A stretch of DNA of 64,000 nucleotides from positions 50,859-114,858 of the forward strand of contig JAITOU010000025.1 in assembly GCA_031289755.1 (NCBI GenBank), in the 5' to 3' direction. The DNA comes from Clostridiales bacterium (GTDB taxonomy: Bacteria; Bacillota; Clostridia; Christensenellales; JAISNN01). Below the pieces are notes generated by a model. The model ran no database searches. It was not told the DNA's origin and worked only from the letters and a program-made list of their open reading frames with translations. This document shows, piece after piece, positions 27,157-34,836 of the stretch. The translations under genes were made by a program, and so were the position numbers. The stretch's first letter is position 1. Each line of letters starts with the position of its first letter.

Positions 27157-27915
27157 ATGAAAGAAATAAAATGTGAAATATGTGGTTCGGAAAATATAAA
27201 ATTAAAAACAACCGAAGGTATACCTGAAAAAGAAGAAATATTTTATAGTTTAACAATAGCAATAGTTTTATTAGGAAGTATTGTATCGTTTATTTTACTA
27301 ATAGAAACAAAAAAAGCACTATTTTTAATAATGTTTCTGCTCATGATAGCAACAACAGGAATAATATTTTTAGTGCTTTTAATGAAAAAACCAACATTAA
27401 AAAAAACAAAAGCAAAATGCAAAAAATGCAATAATACATGGATAATAATTACAGACAGAAAAACAAAAGAAACAATAACAACAATAAATAATCAAACAAA
27501 TGAAAACGACAAAAAAAATGAATATCAAAAAACATATATTGCAAAAGACAATCTACTAACTGAATGTGAAAAAATTTTTTTTGAAAAACTTAAAAAACTC
27601 TTTAACGAAAAATATATTGTACAACCACAAATCAATTTAGCAACTATAATAAAAAAAGAAAGTACAGACAAATATATAAATGAACTTTTTAGAAACATAG
27701 ACTTTGGAATTTTCAACAAAGAATATAAATTACTAATTCTCATAGAATTAAATGATTCTTCACATCTTGAACCTAAACGATATGAAAGAGATAAAAAAGT
27801 AAAAGAAATAACTCAAGCAGCACAAATTCCTTTAATTACATTTTGGACAGACAAACCTAATGAAGAAAACTACATTTACAATCGAATAATTAATATAATA
27901 TCAAAAGAAAAATAA
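27157..27915 (+). CDS. Membrane protein with C-terminal DUF2726-like domain
   Basis: 252 aa. An N-terminal zinc knuckle (CEICGSENIKL) is followed by two membrane segments (about residues 27-75), a second CxxC pair (CKKCNNTW) and a C-terminal domain with LTECEKIFFEKLKKLF, VQPQINLATII, DFGIF, LLILIELNDSSHL and KVKEITQAAQIPLITF. This fits DUF2726, a restriction-endonuclease-like fold. Very AT-rich. It follows the repressor on the same strand, so it is probably expressed in the lysogen. An exclusion or defence role is possible. Confidence 0.7.
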   Translation: MKEIKCEICGSENIKLKTTEGIPEKEEIFYSLTIAIVLLGSIVSFILLIETKKALFLIMFLLMIATTGIIFLVLLMKKPTLKKTKAKCKKCNNTWIIITDRKTKETITTINNQTNENDKKNEYQKTYIAKDNLLTECEKIFFEKLKKLFNEKYIVQPQINLATIIKKESTDKYINELFRNIDFGIFNKEYKLLILIELNDSSHLEPKRYERDKKVKEITQAAQIPLITFWTDKPNEENYIYNRIINIISKEK

Positions 27916-27927
27916 ACGGAGAAAAAT

Positions 27928-28455
27928 ATGTCAAGAGAATCCTTAATATTAAATTGTGATGTTTTACAACAACAACAAACTGTTCATGACTACGAAAGCT
28001 TCGGCTGGGAGCTACTCAATGTCTCAGATAATAGAATATCTCTATCAAGAGAAACACAAAATCAAATTTACCCGGAACTATTAAAACATCAAATTCAATA
28101 TGAAGAAATAAAGAAAAAAATCAAGGGTGAAAACAATTATTTTGAAACAATAAAAGCACCAACTAAACCAATATATAAAGCAATATATTTTATTATACTA
28201 TTCATTATCTCTATTATTTTTTTTATTATTTATTTTAATAGTCAAAACAAAAATACTCTAATTTTAGGAATTATATCGATAATAATTATAATTATTTACA
28301 TTCTATACATAACAAACAAGAAAAAAATATATAATTTAGAAAATGAAAAATATCAAAAAACATGCGAAGAACACAACATAACAATAAACAAATTAAATTA
28401 CGAAAAAAATAAGATATGTGAAACGAGTCGAGCAACATTTTTTTCAAAACAATAA
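27928..28455 (+). CDS. Two-span membrane protein
   Basis: 175 aa with two adjacent membrane segments (about residues 85-130) flanked by Lys/Glu-rich helical parts that could form coiled coils. It starts after GGAG, 12 bp behind the DUF2726-like gene, so both are probably co-expressed. No family recognised. Extremely AT-rich, like the gene before it. Confidence 0.65.
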   Translation: MSRESLILNCDVLQQQQTVHDYESFGWELLNVSDNRISLSRETQNQIYPELLKHQIQYEEIKKKIKGENNYFETIKAPTKPIYKAIYFIILFIISIIFFIIYFNSQNKNTLILGIISIIIIIIYILYITNKKKIYNLENEKYQKTCEEHNITINKLNYEKNKICETSRATFFSKQ

Positions 28456-28509
28456 AAATATCTCCCACCCCTTGCCAAACAGTAAAAATCCTATTAAAGA
28501 AAATAACTA

Positions 28510-28539
28510 TTGACTTTTTTTTTAAAAATAAGATATAAT
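28510..28539 (+). promoter_or_regulatory. Promoter of the toxin-antitoxin pair
   Basis: TTGACT (28510-28515) and TATAAT (28534-28539) lie 18 bp apart, just upstream of the RelE-like gene. Confidence 0.7.
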
Positions 28540-28572
28540 AGTAAAGGAAACAAAAAAAGGAAATGCTACACA

Positions 28573-28821
28573 ATGGAAATAAGACTTTTACGAAGTGCTT
28601 CAAAATACATAGCAAAACTAAACGAACCTATTAAAAGCAAAATTTTAGACGGTATAAAAAAATTAGAAAATGACCCACCTCAAGGAGATATAAAAACGCT
28701 AAGCGGACAAGACGGTTATCGATTAAGAATAGGAAATTACAGAATACTATTTGAAATACGAAACAATAACATAGAAATTTCAAACATAGGACTAAGAGGT
28801 CAAATATATAAAAGGAAATAA
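28573..28821 (+). CDS. RelE/ParE-family toxin
   Basis: 82 aa with the family pattern RLLRSASKYIAKLNEPIKSKI, GIKKLENDPPQGDIKTLSG, YRLRIGNYRILFEI and the terminal GLRGQIYK. RelE-type toxins are ribosome-dependent mRNA interferases; ParE types poison gyrase. The ATG at 28573 is chosen because upstream residues are not part of the fold. The antitoxin-like gene follows 5 bp later. Inside an integrated element the pair would favour maintenance. Confidence 0.85.
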   Translation: MEIRLLRSASKYIAKLNEPIKSKILDGIKKLENDPPQGDIKTLSGQDGYRLRIGNYRILFEIRNNNIEISNIGLRGQIYKRK

Positions 28822-28826
28822 AAATT

Positions 28827-29033
28827 ATGAATGCTTTAAGGAAAGAAATAAACGACTATATAAACCTAATTCCCGATAAAAAACTATCGGCTATTTTACC
28901 GCTTGTGGAAATTTTAGCCGAAGATAGTTTTATAGTAGAAACGAATCTAACAAAAAACGAAAAGGAAATTATCAAAAAAGGAAGAATAGAATTTGATAAA
29001 GGAAATTACGTTACCATTGACCAAATAAAATAG
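28827..29033 (+). CDS. Putative antitoxin of the RelE-like toxin
   Basis: 68 aa. The N-terminal half (KEINDYINLIPDKKLSAILPLVEIL) resembles short antitoxins of Firmicute RelE pairs that lack an obvious DNA-binding domain. The C-terminal part, NEKEIIKKGRIEFDKGNYVTIDQI, looks like a toxin-wrapping tail. The assignment rests on size and adjacency. Confidence 0.75.
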   Translation: MNALRKEINDYINLIPDKKLSAILPLVEILAEDSFIVETNLTKNEKEIIKKGRIEFDKGNYVTIDQIK

Positions 29034-29061
29034 GAGGACTTCCTTAAAAAATACGGAAAAT

Positions 29062-29098
29062 AAAAAGAGAGTAGAAATCAAATCTACTCTCTTTTTTT
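29062..29098. terminator. Bidirectional terminator between the TA pair and rep
   Basis: AGAGAGTAGA and TCTACTCTCT form a ten-bp stem followed by TTTTTTT, with A-runs on the other side. It serves the convergent toxin-antitoxin and rep genes. Confidence 0.85.
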
Positions 29099-29104
29099 AC
29101 AATT

Positions 29105-30697
29105 TTATAACTCGACATCATCGTCCATTTCCGAAAGAACTTCTCGCAAAATTTGCATAACTTTATGTACGTTTTTTCTGCTTATAACCCTTAAACCTGA
29201 TTTTTCAATAAGCTCCTTTGTTTCGTCATAGCTCATAAGCATATCACGCGGCTTCTCAACCTCTTGTAATATATACACAACAGCATCGTACCAAAAAGAA
29301 ATACTTGTATCTACATCATCTTTTTTTTCAAAGCCATACCATGCTCCGTACCCCTGCACAACCTTAATATTTCGCAAACAAAAATATAGAGACTTGAACT
29401 GCTCATAACTCATAAGCTCATGAGTTGTATCGTCCGTAACCTTACATATATACTTGAATAATTCAAAATATTCATTATCTTGAATTAATTCAAGATTGCA
29501 AGAATAACCGATTTTTAAACGCTCGATATCGTTTTTTATAATCCGACGAAGCCTAACCTTCGGCAAAAACTCAAACGGAGCGACAAAAGAATTATTACCG
29601 ACATTTTTAAACGGATAAACGTCATTCTCATTGGAAGCTTTAAAATAATCATAAAAACTTTCTCCCTTTAAATCATTTTTTTTTGACGTACGCCGAATTT
29701 CTTCTCTCTTTATACGGTTATACTCGTCTAATCGATTCCCGTAATCGACATAATCTTCACCTTCGACCTCGTTTATCATAGCTTGGCGTTTATAGCGTTC
29801 GAGTTCGTTATCAAACAACAATCGCCAAAGCTTTTGAATTAATATTTCTAATTCTGAAAATTTACGGGTTAAAACCTTTTGACCGGTTTTATAGTCAATA
29901 CTATAACTATAATCATTTACTATATTTTTCACTATAAAATAATCCGGGTCTAATGCAAGTAATAAATGAAAATGCGGATGAAAGCTATTGTCTTTATAAG
30001 TTATTTCAAAAGAGCGAAAAGCCGCACGATAACCTAATGAATTAAAATCTATTCCGGCGATTTTATCTTTACCTTCAAGAAAACGAATAAAACGAGAACA
30101 GCATTTAAACATAACATAAGAAACCATTTTTAAATCAGCTCCCGGACAGTTCGGCTCGGTTAGAACTAAATGCCAAAGACTCGACGTCTTACCGGTCTCT
30201 GCGATGACTGAACTGAAACGCATCAGCCGAGACGCTTGTAAAAGCCATTGACAATTCGGACAAAAACGATTCCCACATAAATTTATTTTTTTAAGGTCGG
30301 CAACCTTTTGCACTTGATAAAAATCAAAACTGAGACTTTCATTACAATCTTCTACACGCTTAGAAAGCAACGTATAACGTTCAAGTTCTGTTTCGTCAAA
30401 AAGCATTTGAAAATATTCGGCTAAGCGAGCATTGTATTGACGAAAGCCTTTACGGTCATTATTGAAAAGATGAGAAGCGTCAAGAGAATCCATGACATCA
30501 AGCACTTTATTTGTTTTTTGTAAAAATTTTTTTTTCTCGTCTATCTCTATAGCCGATTTAATGCGAACAAAATTATTATCGCTATGTTCGCAAGCTTCTA
30601 CGCGTCGCTTATAATCAAAAAGAGAAAATTTATCCGTAGAAAAATCATAATCACGAAGGAAACGATTAATAGAATTTTTTAATGCTTCATTAGACAT
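29105..30697 (-). CDS. Rolling-circle replication initiator, Rep_1 (pC194/pUB110) type
   Basis: 530 aa. CGNRFCPNC followed by ASRLMRFS is the typical zinc-binding region of the pC194 Rep family. FHPHFHLLLALD is the HUH metal motif, and YGAWYGFEK near the C-terminus is a probable catalytic tyrosine region. Such proteins nick the double-strand origin and start rolling-circle synthesis. A long insert of about 130 residues between the HUH motif and the tyrosine is charged. It lies alone at the right end, next to a hairpin-rich noncoding stretch with a candidate nick site. Confidence 0.88.
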   Translation of the reverse strand: MSNEALKNSINRFLRDYDFSTDKFSLFDYKRRVEACEHSDNNFVRIKSAIEIDEKKKFLQKTNKVLDVMDSLDASHLFNNDRKGFRQYNARLAEYFQMLFDETELERYTLLSKRVEDCNESLSFDFYQVQKVADLKKINLCGNRFCPNCQWLLQASRLMRFSSVIAETGKTSSLWHLVLTEPNCPGADLKMVSYVMFKCCSRFIRFLEGKDKIAGIDFNSLGYRAAFRSFEITYKDNSFHPHFHLLLALDPDYFIVKNIVNDYSYSIDYKTGQKVLTRKFSELEILIQKLWRLLFDNELERYKRQAMINEVEGEDYVDYGNRLDEYNRIKREEIRRTSKKNDLKGESFYDYFKASNENDVYPFKNVGNNSFVAPFEFLPKVRLRRIIKNDIERLKIGYSCNLELIQDNEYFELFKYICKVTDDTTHELMSYEQFKSLYFCLRNIKVVQGYGAWYGFEKKDDVDTSISFWYDAVVYILQEVEKPRDMLMSYDETKELIEKSGLRVISRKNVHKVMQILREVLSEMDDDVEL

Positions 30698-31247
30698 ATC
30701 TTCACCATTATTTTTTTTGCACCACGACTTGTTTGTAATATATCAAGTCGGGGGGCTAACGCCCCCAAAAGGGCATAACAAAAAACTTTTTAAACCGGCG
30801 CCCGGCGGCGCGGAGCTACGCTTTCCGCCGCCGCCGATACGCGAGCTATCAGTCAAATTGCGTTTGACCTGTCAAGAGCCGGGTAGTATTTTTTAGATTT
30901 TTAAAGCTTTAAAAATCAAAAAATCTCCACACCTTAACTCTTGACAAGTCAATTTTTTGCGTTCAAAAGGCTGCGCCGAAGCAACTCAAGAAGCTGATAA
31001 CTGCATAGTGCGTTGCTTCGTCTAACCATTTTAACGCAAAAAAACTAAAACTCTATCACCTCAGCAATCTAAAAAGCTGATTACAACATTCTCGCGGACG
31101 TCCGCGAGACTATAAAAACATGACAACATACATATTTTTTCGGTAAAAAAGCAAAATCCAACACTAACGTATATACTTATATCTAATATACATTAGACAA
31201 AAAATTAAAATGCAAAAAATCACCTTATCTACCGAATATAACAAATA
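30698..31247. other. Noncoding origin/packaging candidate region of element 1
   Basis: About 550 bp without a convincing gene. It is rich in inverted repeats: GGGGGC/GCCCCC at 30751-30766; a GC-rich stem at 30804-30835; GTCAAA/TTTGAC at 30852-30868; TGTCAAGAG (30870) with CTCTTGACA (30938); GAAGCAAC (30978) with GTTGCTTC (31012); and an 18-bp palindrome at 31091-31108. On the minus strand CTTGATA (30747-30741) resembles the pC194-type nick sequence TCTTGATA, next to the first hairpin. Together this looks like a double-strand origin, a single-strand origin and perhaps a packaging signal. Confidence 0.65.
31085..31108 (+). repeat. Palindromic 23-bp repeat, second copy
   Basis: CTCGCGGACGTCCGCGAG at 31091-31108 is a perfect 18-bp palindrome. 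The 23 bases 31085-31107 match the reverse complement of 24351-24373. Confidence 0.85.
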
Positions 31248-31288
31248 GAATTTAGAAAGAATTGTTTTGCGAATAGATGTAGATATCG
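31240..31288. other. Middle attachment site (dif-like), junction of the two elements
   Basis: GAATTTAGAAA, GAATTG (31259-31264) and TTTTGCGAATA form an 11+6+11 site. The left side (ATAACAAATAGAATTTAG) matches the right-most site and the right side (TAGATATCGC) matches the left-most site. That is what tandem integration of two elements at one site should leave. Confidence 0.8.
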
Positions 31289-31296
31289 CCCATTTT

Positions 31297-32241
31297 TCAA
31301 CCAAACGGCAAAGGGTCAGAAATTAAATTTAATTTACCTTGCACAAAACGTTCAAAAGGCTTTAACACAGGTATTTCTCGACTAATATCAAAATCAAAAG
31401 CAACATCAATACGCCGCAAAAAAGCTTTATAAGTATTGATATCATAAGACTGAATATCAGAATATTGCTTAAACAAAGACACATTAGAAACTATATATAC
31501 CTTAGTATAACAAGCAACTTTATCGCCATATCGTGCCGGTAACATAAGCGGATAAACATCAAGATAATTTAATATTAATTCGATACGGACGCTTGAATGA
31601 AACTCATCGAAAAGTATAACATCTTGCCCACGATACGAATCAAACATGCCGACACCGTAATTAAAAACCTTAAAAACATTCTGAAAACCGTGAGTATTTA
31701 AAACATGCATAGTCTTACCAACACCGGGACTACCCGAGATATAAACAACATATAAATCACGCTTAGAAGTCATGAAGCGTTCTTCCACATAAGACTTACG
31801 CAAATTGTCAATTTTTCTATAATTATGAAAGAATTGTGAAGGATAATTCTCACGAATTTCAGAATCGGAACAACCGCTTTTTATCATTTCCATTATATCG
31901 GTTAAATCAGTACGTTCACGTTCTTCCGCGAAATCACCGAACTCATAAAAAGTATCACTTATACGAGTATCCTTATCTTTACAATAGTCTGCTGCTTGTT
32001 TTTTAGTACCGTGACGTTGCTCAATATGCGCACGTGGAAAGTAATTTTTCATTACATCAAAACGCTTACCAAGAGAAAACTCTATGTAAAGTTGAAAATG
32101 TTCAGTACCCGAATCACCTTTCTCACGTTGAAAAACAAAATACTTTATATGCGGTAAAAACTTTAAATAATCAAAAAATTCAGAATCACTTTGAACAGGA
32201 TTATTTAAAGTAATACAAAAATTACGAAATTGATTAGCCAT
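31297..32241 (-). CDS. CRESS-type replication initiator (HUH endonuclease + SF3 helicase), circovirus-like Rep
   Basis: 314 aa. The endonuclease motifs are FCITLNNP (residues 8-15, motif I), HFQLYIEF (48-55, motif II with H-x-Q) and YCKD (86-89, motif III with catalytic Tyr86 and Lys89). The helicase has Walker A GSPGVGKT (170-177), Walker B VILFDEF (208-214), motif C VYIVSN (248-253) and the arginine finger RRID (276-279). This is the complete order of circovirus and related Rep proteins, and motif I is nearly identical to the circovirus FTLNNP. A matching origin lies 39 bp upstream. Known relatives exist in a few bacterial plasmids and prophages. Confidence 0.93.
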   Translation of the reverse strand: MANQFRNFCITLNNPVQSDSEFFDYLKFLPHIKYFVFQREKGDSGTEHFQLYIEFSLGKRFDVMKNYFPRAHIEQRHGTKKQAADYCKDKDTRISDTFYEFGDFAEERERTDLTDIMEMIKSGCSDSEIRENYPSQFFHNYRKIDNLRKSYVEERFMTSKRDLYVVYISGSPGVGKTMHVLNTHGFQNVFKVFNYGVGMFDSYRGQDVILFDEFHSSVRIELILNYLDVYPLMLPARYGDKVACYTKVYIVSNVSLFKQYSDIQSYDINTYKAFLRRIDVAFDFDISREIPVLKPFERFVQGKLNLISDPLPFG

Positions 32242-32279
32242 AAATATAAAACTCCAAAAAGTTACAAAGTTACACAGTA

Positions 32280-32305
32280 CCGTAAAGGTAATACTATCTT
32301 TACGG
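32280..32305 (-). promoter_or_regulatory. Rolling-circle origin: stem-loop with nonanucleotide TAGTATTAC
   Basis: On the minus strand CCGTAAAG and CTTTACGG form a perfect 8-bp stem around the 10-nt loop ATAGTATTAC. The loop contains TAGTATTAC, the circovirus nonanucleotide, cut by Rep after TAGTATT. It lies 39 bp upstream of the rep start on the same strand. The 260-bp gap 32242-32501 holds no gene. Confidence 0.9.
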
Positions 32306-32501
32306 AGTAGTTTAGTTACTATCTCTACAAACCAAATATATACTAAAAGAACGACATATCAACGTAATGCTATAAAGGCAAATAATGTAACACGCATTAG
32401 TAAAAATGTAGTATTAGATATCATACCCGAACGCATTGTTTTCACAAGGTATCTATCAACGACGCTCCGCTTTAACCAACAGATAAACATACAACGCAAA
32501 A

Positions 32502-33458
32502 TTAATCGTTAACGGTTCCCCCCAATTCGGGGTCAACGTCACGCACAGAAAAAAGGGCATCATAATAAGAAAAATAACAACGATCATCGTAGTAACAAGA
32601 AGCAGAAGGAGCAACGATATATTCACTAACCTTATCACGAAAAGACTCAGTATCCATATGAACAACAACAGAAGAAGATGTTTCAGTATTACCGGCTATT
32701 TCATAAGACGAAAAACGAAAACCATAACCATAAGGAGATAGATAATAAGGCAAACGCAAGAATAAGAAAAGACGATTAAGTAAAACGAACAAAAAAGGCT
32801 TAGATTTATGTTCAGACGGTTGTAAGACGATATTATGAGTTATAACACGACGAATAGAAATATGTATATTATTATAGTCTTGCTCGGTCAAAATTATATA
32901 ACCATCTGTATAATGACGGAAAAGACGAAAAAAAGACTTGACACTATCAGGAACATCTTTCATAGACGATGGAAAAAAATGACCTATCTCATCCACAAGT
33001 AAAATCTCACCTTCATAAACACGCATTGAACAATCCATATGACCCGTTTCAAGACGTTGTGAACGCCACTTCCCGACCTTAACCAAAATATAAATAGGAA
33101 ATGAAGACAAAATATTATTCTCCCATGATAAAGTATATGCTAAAGTATTATCAATAGTAATCGGAGCATTAAGACCATACATACGATTACTCGGATATTG
33201 AGAATTAAGAATTTGAACATTATAACTTACAAGTGAAGTATCAAAATCACTCTTTACAGCAAAACCATAATCCGTATTATATTCAACCGAACCGGTTAAT
33301 GTATTATACCAATAATAAGATTGAGAACTTAAAAGATTATTATAAATAGGTGCGTCAGTATTAGCCGCATAAGAAGACGCAGAATCACCTAACGGAAAAA
33401 ACACGAAAGATAAAGTTAATAAAATTAATGCAACAAAAACTATAATAAATTTACGCAT
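32502..33458 (-). CDS. Secreted protein, putative adsorption/minor coat protein
   Basis: 318 aa from the ATG at 33458, which has AGGGG upstream; the open frame extends further but lacks support. A clear signal peptide, RKFIIVFVALILLTLSFVFF, ends near DSASSYA. The body is Ser/Tyr-rich and beta-like with a hydrophobic patch (FLFVLLNRLFLFLRLPYYL) near residue 230. Order and size fit a pIII-like receptor-binding protein next to the coat gene, but no homologous domain is recognised and no C-terminal anchor is seen. Confidence 0.65.
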   Translation of the reverse strand: MRKFIIVFVALILLTLSFVFFPLGDSASSYAANTDAPIYNNLLSSQSYYWYNTLTGSVEYNTDYGFAVKSDFDTSLVSYNVQILNSQYPSNRMYGLNAPITIDNTLAYTLSWENNILSSFPIYILVKVGKWRSQRLETGHMDCSMRVYEGEILLVDEIGHFFPSSMKDVPDSVKSFFRLFRHYTDGYIILTEQDYNNIHISIRRVITHNIVLQPSEHKSKPFLFVLLNRLFLFLRLPYYLSPYGYGFRFSSYEIAGNTETSSSVVVHMDTESFRDKVSEYIVAPSASCYYDDRCYFSYYDALFSVRDVDPELGGTVND

Positions 33459-33524
33459 AAAAAAACCCCTAAAATTAATGTGGCGTGAGGAGAGATAAAC
33501 TCTCCGACCACGCCACAAACCAAA

Positions 33525-33737
33525 CTAACCGTTAACACGGCTAAGTAACCAACGAACAAAAAATAATGCAAAACCAATACCGACAAAAGAAAGCATAACA
33601 GTCGCAAACACAGTTATTTCACCCGTCGACGTTACAAAAACGTTATCAAAGAATGAAACAATAGAACCACCTATACCTTCTAAAAGTCCGCTAATAGCCG
33701 TGACAATAATTTCTATCAAATCAGCAACAACAGTCAT
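33525..33737 (-). CDS. 70-aa coat-like membrane peptide
   Basis: An amphipathic N-terminal helix (VVADLIEIIVTAISGLLEGI) is followed by a membrane helix (VFATVMLSFVGIGFALFFV) and a short basic tail RWLLSRVNG. Acidic start, hydrophobic middle and basic end is the classic layout of filamentous phage major coat proteins. A T-rich, GGGGG-bearing leader precedes it. Confidence 0.7.
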   Translation of the reverse strand: MTVVADLIEIIVTAISGLLEGIGGSIVSFFDNVFVTSTGEITVFATVMLSFVGIGFALFFVRWLLSRVNG

Positions 33738-33785
33738 ATTTATGTACCCCCTTATTTTATTTTTTTACAGCATAGCCGGAAAAAT

Positions 33786-33986
33786 CTACAAATTAGAATT
33801 AGAAATAGCCGAGAAAATATCTTCCAAATAAAACTTAGAACGTGGATGCTTCAACGAAATAAAATAATCCTTACCGTCAATCTTTAACGTGTAAGAAAAA
33901 TAAGGAATATCACGTCCAGAATCCTTGTCATGAAAAACTGAATTTTCTTGCGTCAAAGAAGCATCTTTCAACTTTAAAACTTTCAT
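33786..33986 (-). CDS. Small hypothetical protein, 66 aa
   Basis: Soluble, charged, starting MKVLKLKDASLTQENSVF, with a strand-rich pattern (YFSYTLKIDGKDYFISLKH). It starts after AAAGGGGG. Size would suit a gpV-like ssDNA-binding protein, which the element otherwise lacks, but no motif proves it. Confidence 0.6.
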   Translation of the reverse strand: MKVLKLKDASLTQENSVFHDKDSGRDIPYFSYTLKIDGKDYFISLKHPRSKFYLEDIFSAISNSNL

Positions 33987-34002
33987 ACTATCACCCCCTT
34001 TA

Positions 34003-34320
34003 TCATAATTTTATATCACCGTCTTTTAAACGTTCAAGCCAAAAGACAATAGATTGCTCACGAGAAAATTTAAATTGATAACAAGAACGAGAATCAACAT
34101 CATAGAAAGTTAATATATATGTGCCGCTTTTAATGCGATAAATAATTATTATTCGATTATGAGAAGAACCCTTTACACTCTTTAAATAATAATGATGACC
34201 GTTTCGAGCGCAAACAACGACATATTCGCCGCGTAGTTTATAACTACATTTGTAAGTAAGATAAAAATTATATACCTTCCTACCCTTCGGCGCACCGACA
34301 GAAGCCTTATGATATTGCAT
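34003..34320 (-). CDS. CARNGHHY-family element protein (paralogue of 15433-15762)
   Basis: 105 aa. The motifs VGAPKGRKVYN, CARNGHHYYLKS, KGSSHNRIIIIYRIKSGTY and KFSREQSIVFWL match the protein at the left end of element 1. The ATG at 34320 overlaps the HTH gene and aligns with the start chosen for the paralogue. It is the only clear protein-level link between the two elements. Unknown function, but conservation across different replication types suggests a shared step such as packaging, coat assembly or control. Confidence 0.78.
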   Translation of the reverse strand: MQYHKASVGAPKGRKVYNFYLTYKCSYKLRGEYVVVCARNGHHYYLKSVKGSSHNRIIIIYRIKSGTYILTFYDVDSRSCYQFKFSREQSIVFWLERLKDGDIKL

Positions 34321-34519
34321 AGCCAAAAAGAAAATCAGGAGTAACATCAAGTATCAAACAAATATCACGAATAAAGCAAATAGGAACAGTTCCAAGATGT
34401 TCCCAAATAGAAACTTGACGAGAATTAGTACCAAGCATATCAGCAAAATCAACAATAGTAATACCAAGAATATTGCGACGAGTACGAATCCGACGACCTA
34501 CATCAAAATTTTTTTCCAT
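34307..34519 (-). CDS. XRE-like HTH protein
   Basis: 70 aa. VGRRIRTRRNILGITIVDFADMLGTNSRQVSIWEHLG is a helix-turn-helix, followed by ILDVTPDFLFGYAIS, the usual end of small XRE proteins. Its ATG overlaps the preceding stop (TGATG). It lies in the leftward operon opposite the second HTH gene and could act as a Cro-like regulator. Confidence 0.75.
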   Translation of the reverse strand: MEKNFDVGRRIRTRRNILGITIVDFADMLGTNSRQVSIWEHLGTVPICFIRDICLILDVTPDFLFGYAIS

Positions 34520-34722
34520 CAGCGAACCTCTATACAAACATAAGCACCATCAAATATACGTTGATAAAGGTCATAACCGAACAACCCTTTATCAAAAACA
34601 GTACAAAGATAATGCAAAGAAACAGAATAAAAATCAGAACGGCTTAACCTTAAAAAATCAACCAAACCACCAAGCAGCGGAACATTAAAAGTCTTAATCT
34701 CATTTTTTACTACATTAGACAT
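34519..34722 (-). CDS. Small hypothetical protein, first gene of the leftward operon
   Basis: 67 aa without recognised domain (MSNVVKNEIKTFNVPLLGGL). It starts after GGAG and lies just behind the leftward promoter and operators. The early position suggests regulation. Confidence 0.6.
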   Translation of the reverse strand: MSNVVKNEIKTFNVPLLGGLVDFLRLSRSDFYSVSLHYLCTVFDKGLFGYDLYQRIFDGAYVCIEVR

Positions 34723-34750
34723 TTTTTAACTCCTTTAATTAAAAATTTAA

Positions 34751-34830
34751 TCAAGCATTACTTGACAGTACATATTATAAATCAAGCATTGCTTGATTGT
34801 CAAGCATTACTTGAAAAAAAATTGTATAAT
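34751..34830. promoter_or_regulatory. Divergent control region with three operators TCAAGCATTRCTTGA
   Basis: The palindrome TCAAGCATTACTTGA occurs at 34751-34765 and 34800-34814, with a G variant at 34782-34796. A minus-strand promoter, TTGACA (34803-34798) and TATAAT (34779-34774) 18 bp apart, is overlapped by them. In the plus direction TATAAT (34825-34830) lies 6 bp before the HTH gene ATG (34837), so that mRNA is leaderless. This is a phage-like switch. Confidence 0.88.
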
Positions 34831-34836
34831 TTTATT

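Larger units (their letters stand above)
15368..31258. mobile_element. Integrated element 1: inovirus-like prophage, about 15.9 kb
   Basis: The segment is bounded by two dif-like sites and is much more AT-rich than its flanks. Almost all structural-type genes run on the minus strand in one packed operon with ATGA overlaps, while repressor and cargo genes run on the plus strand. Hallmarks are a Zot-like morphogenesis ATPase, a set of single-span membrane proteins, a small hydrophobic peptide, a possible ssDNA-binding protein and a rolling-circle Rep. No integrase is present, so use of host XerC/D is inferred. The size is large for an inovirus. Confidence 0.75.
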
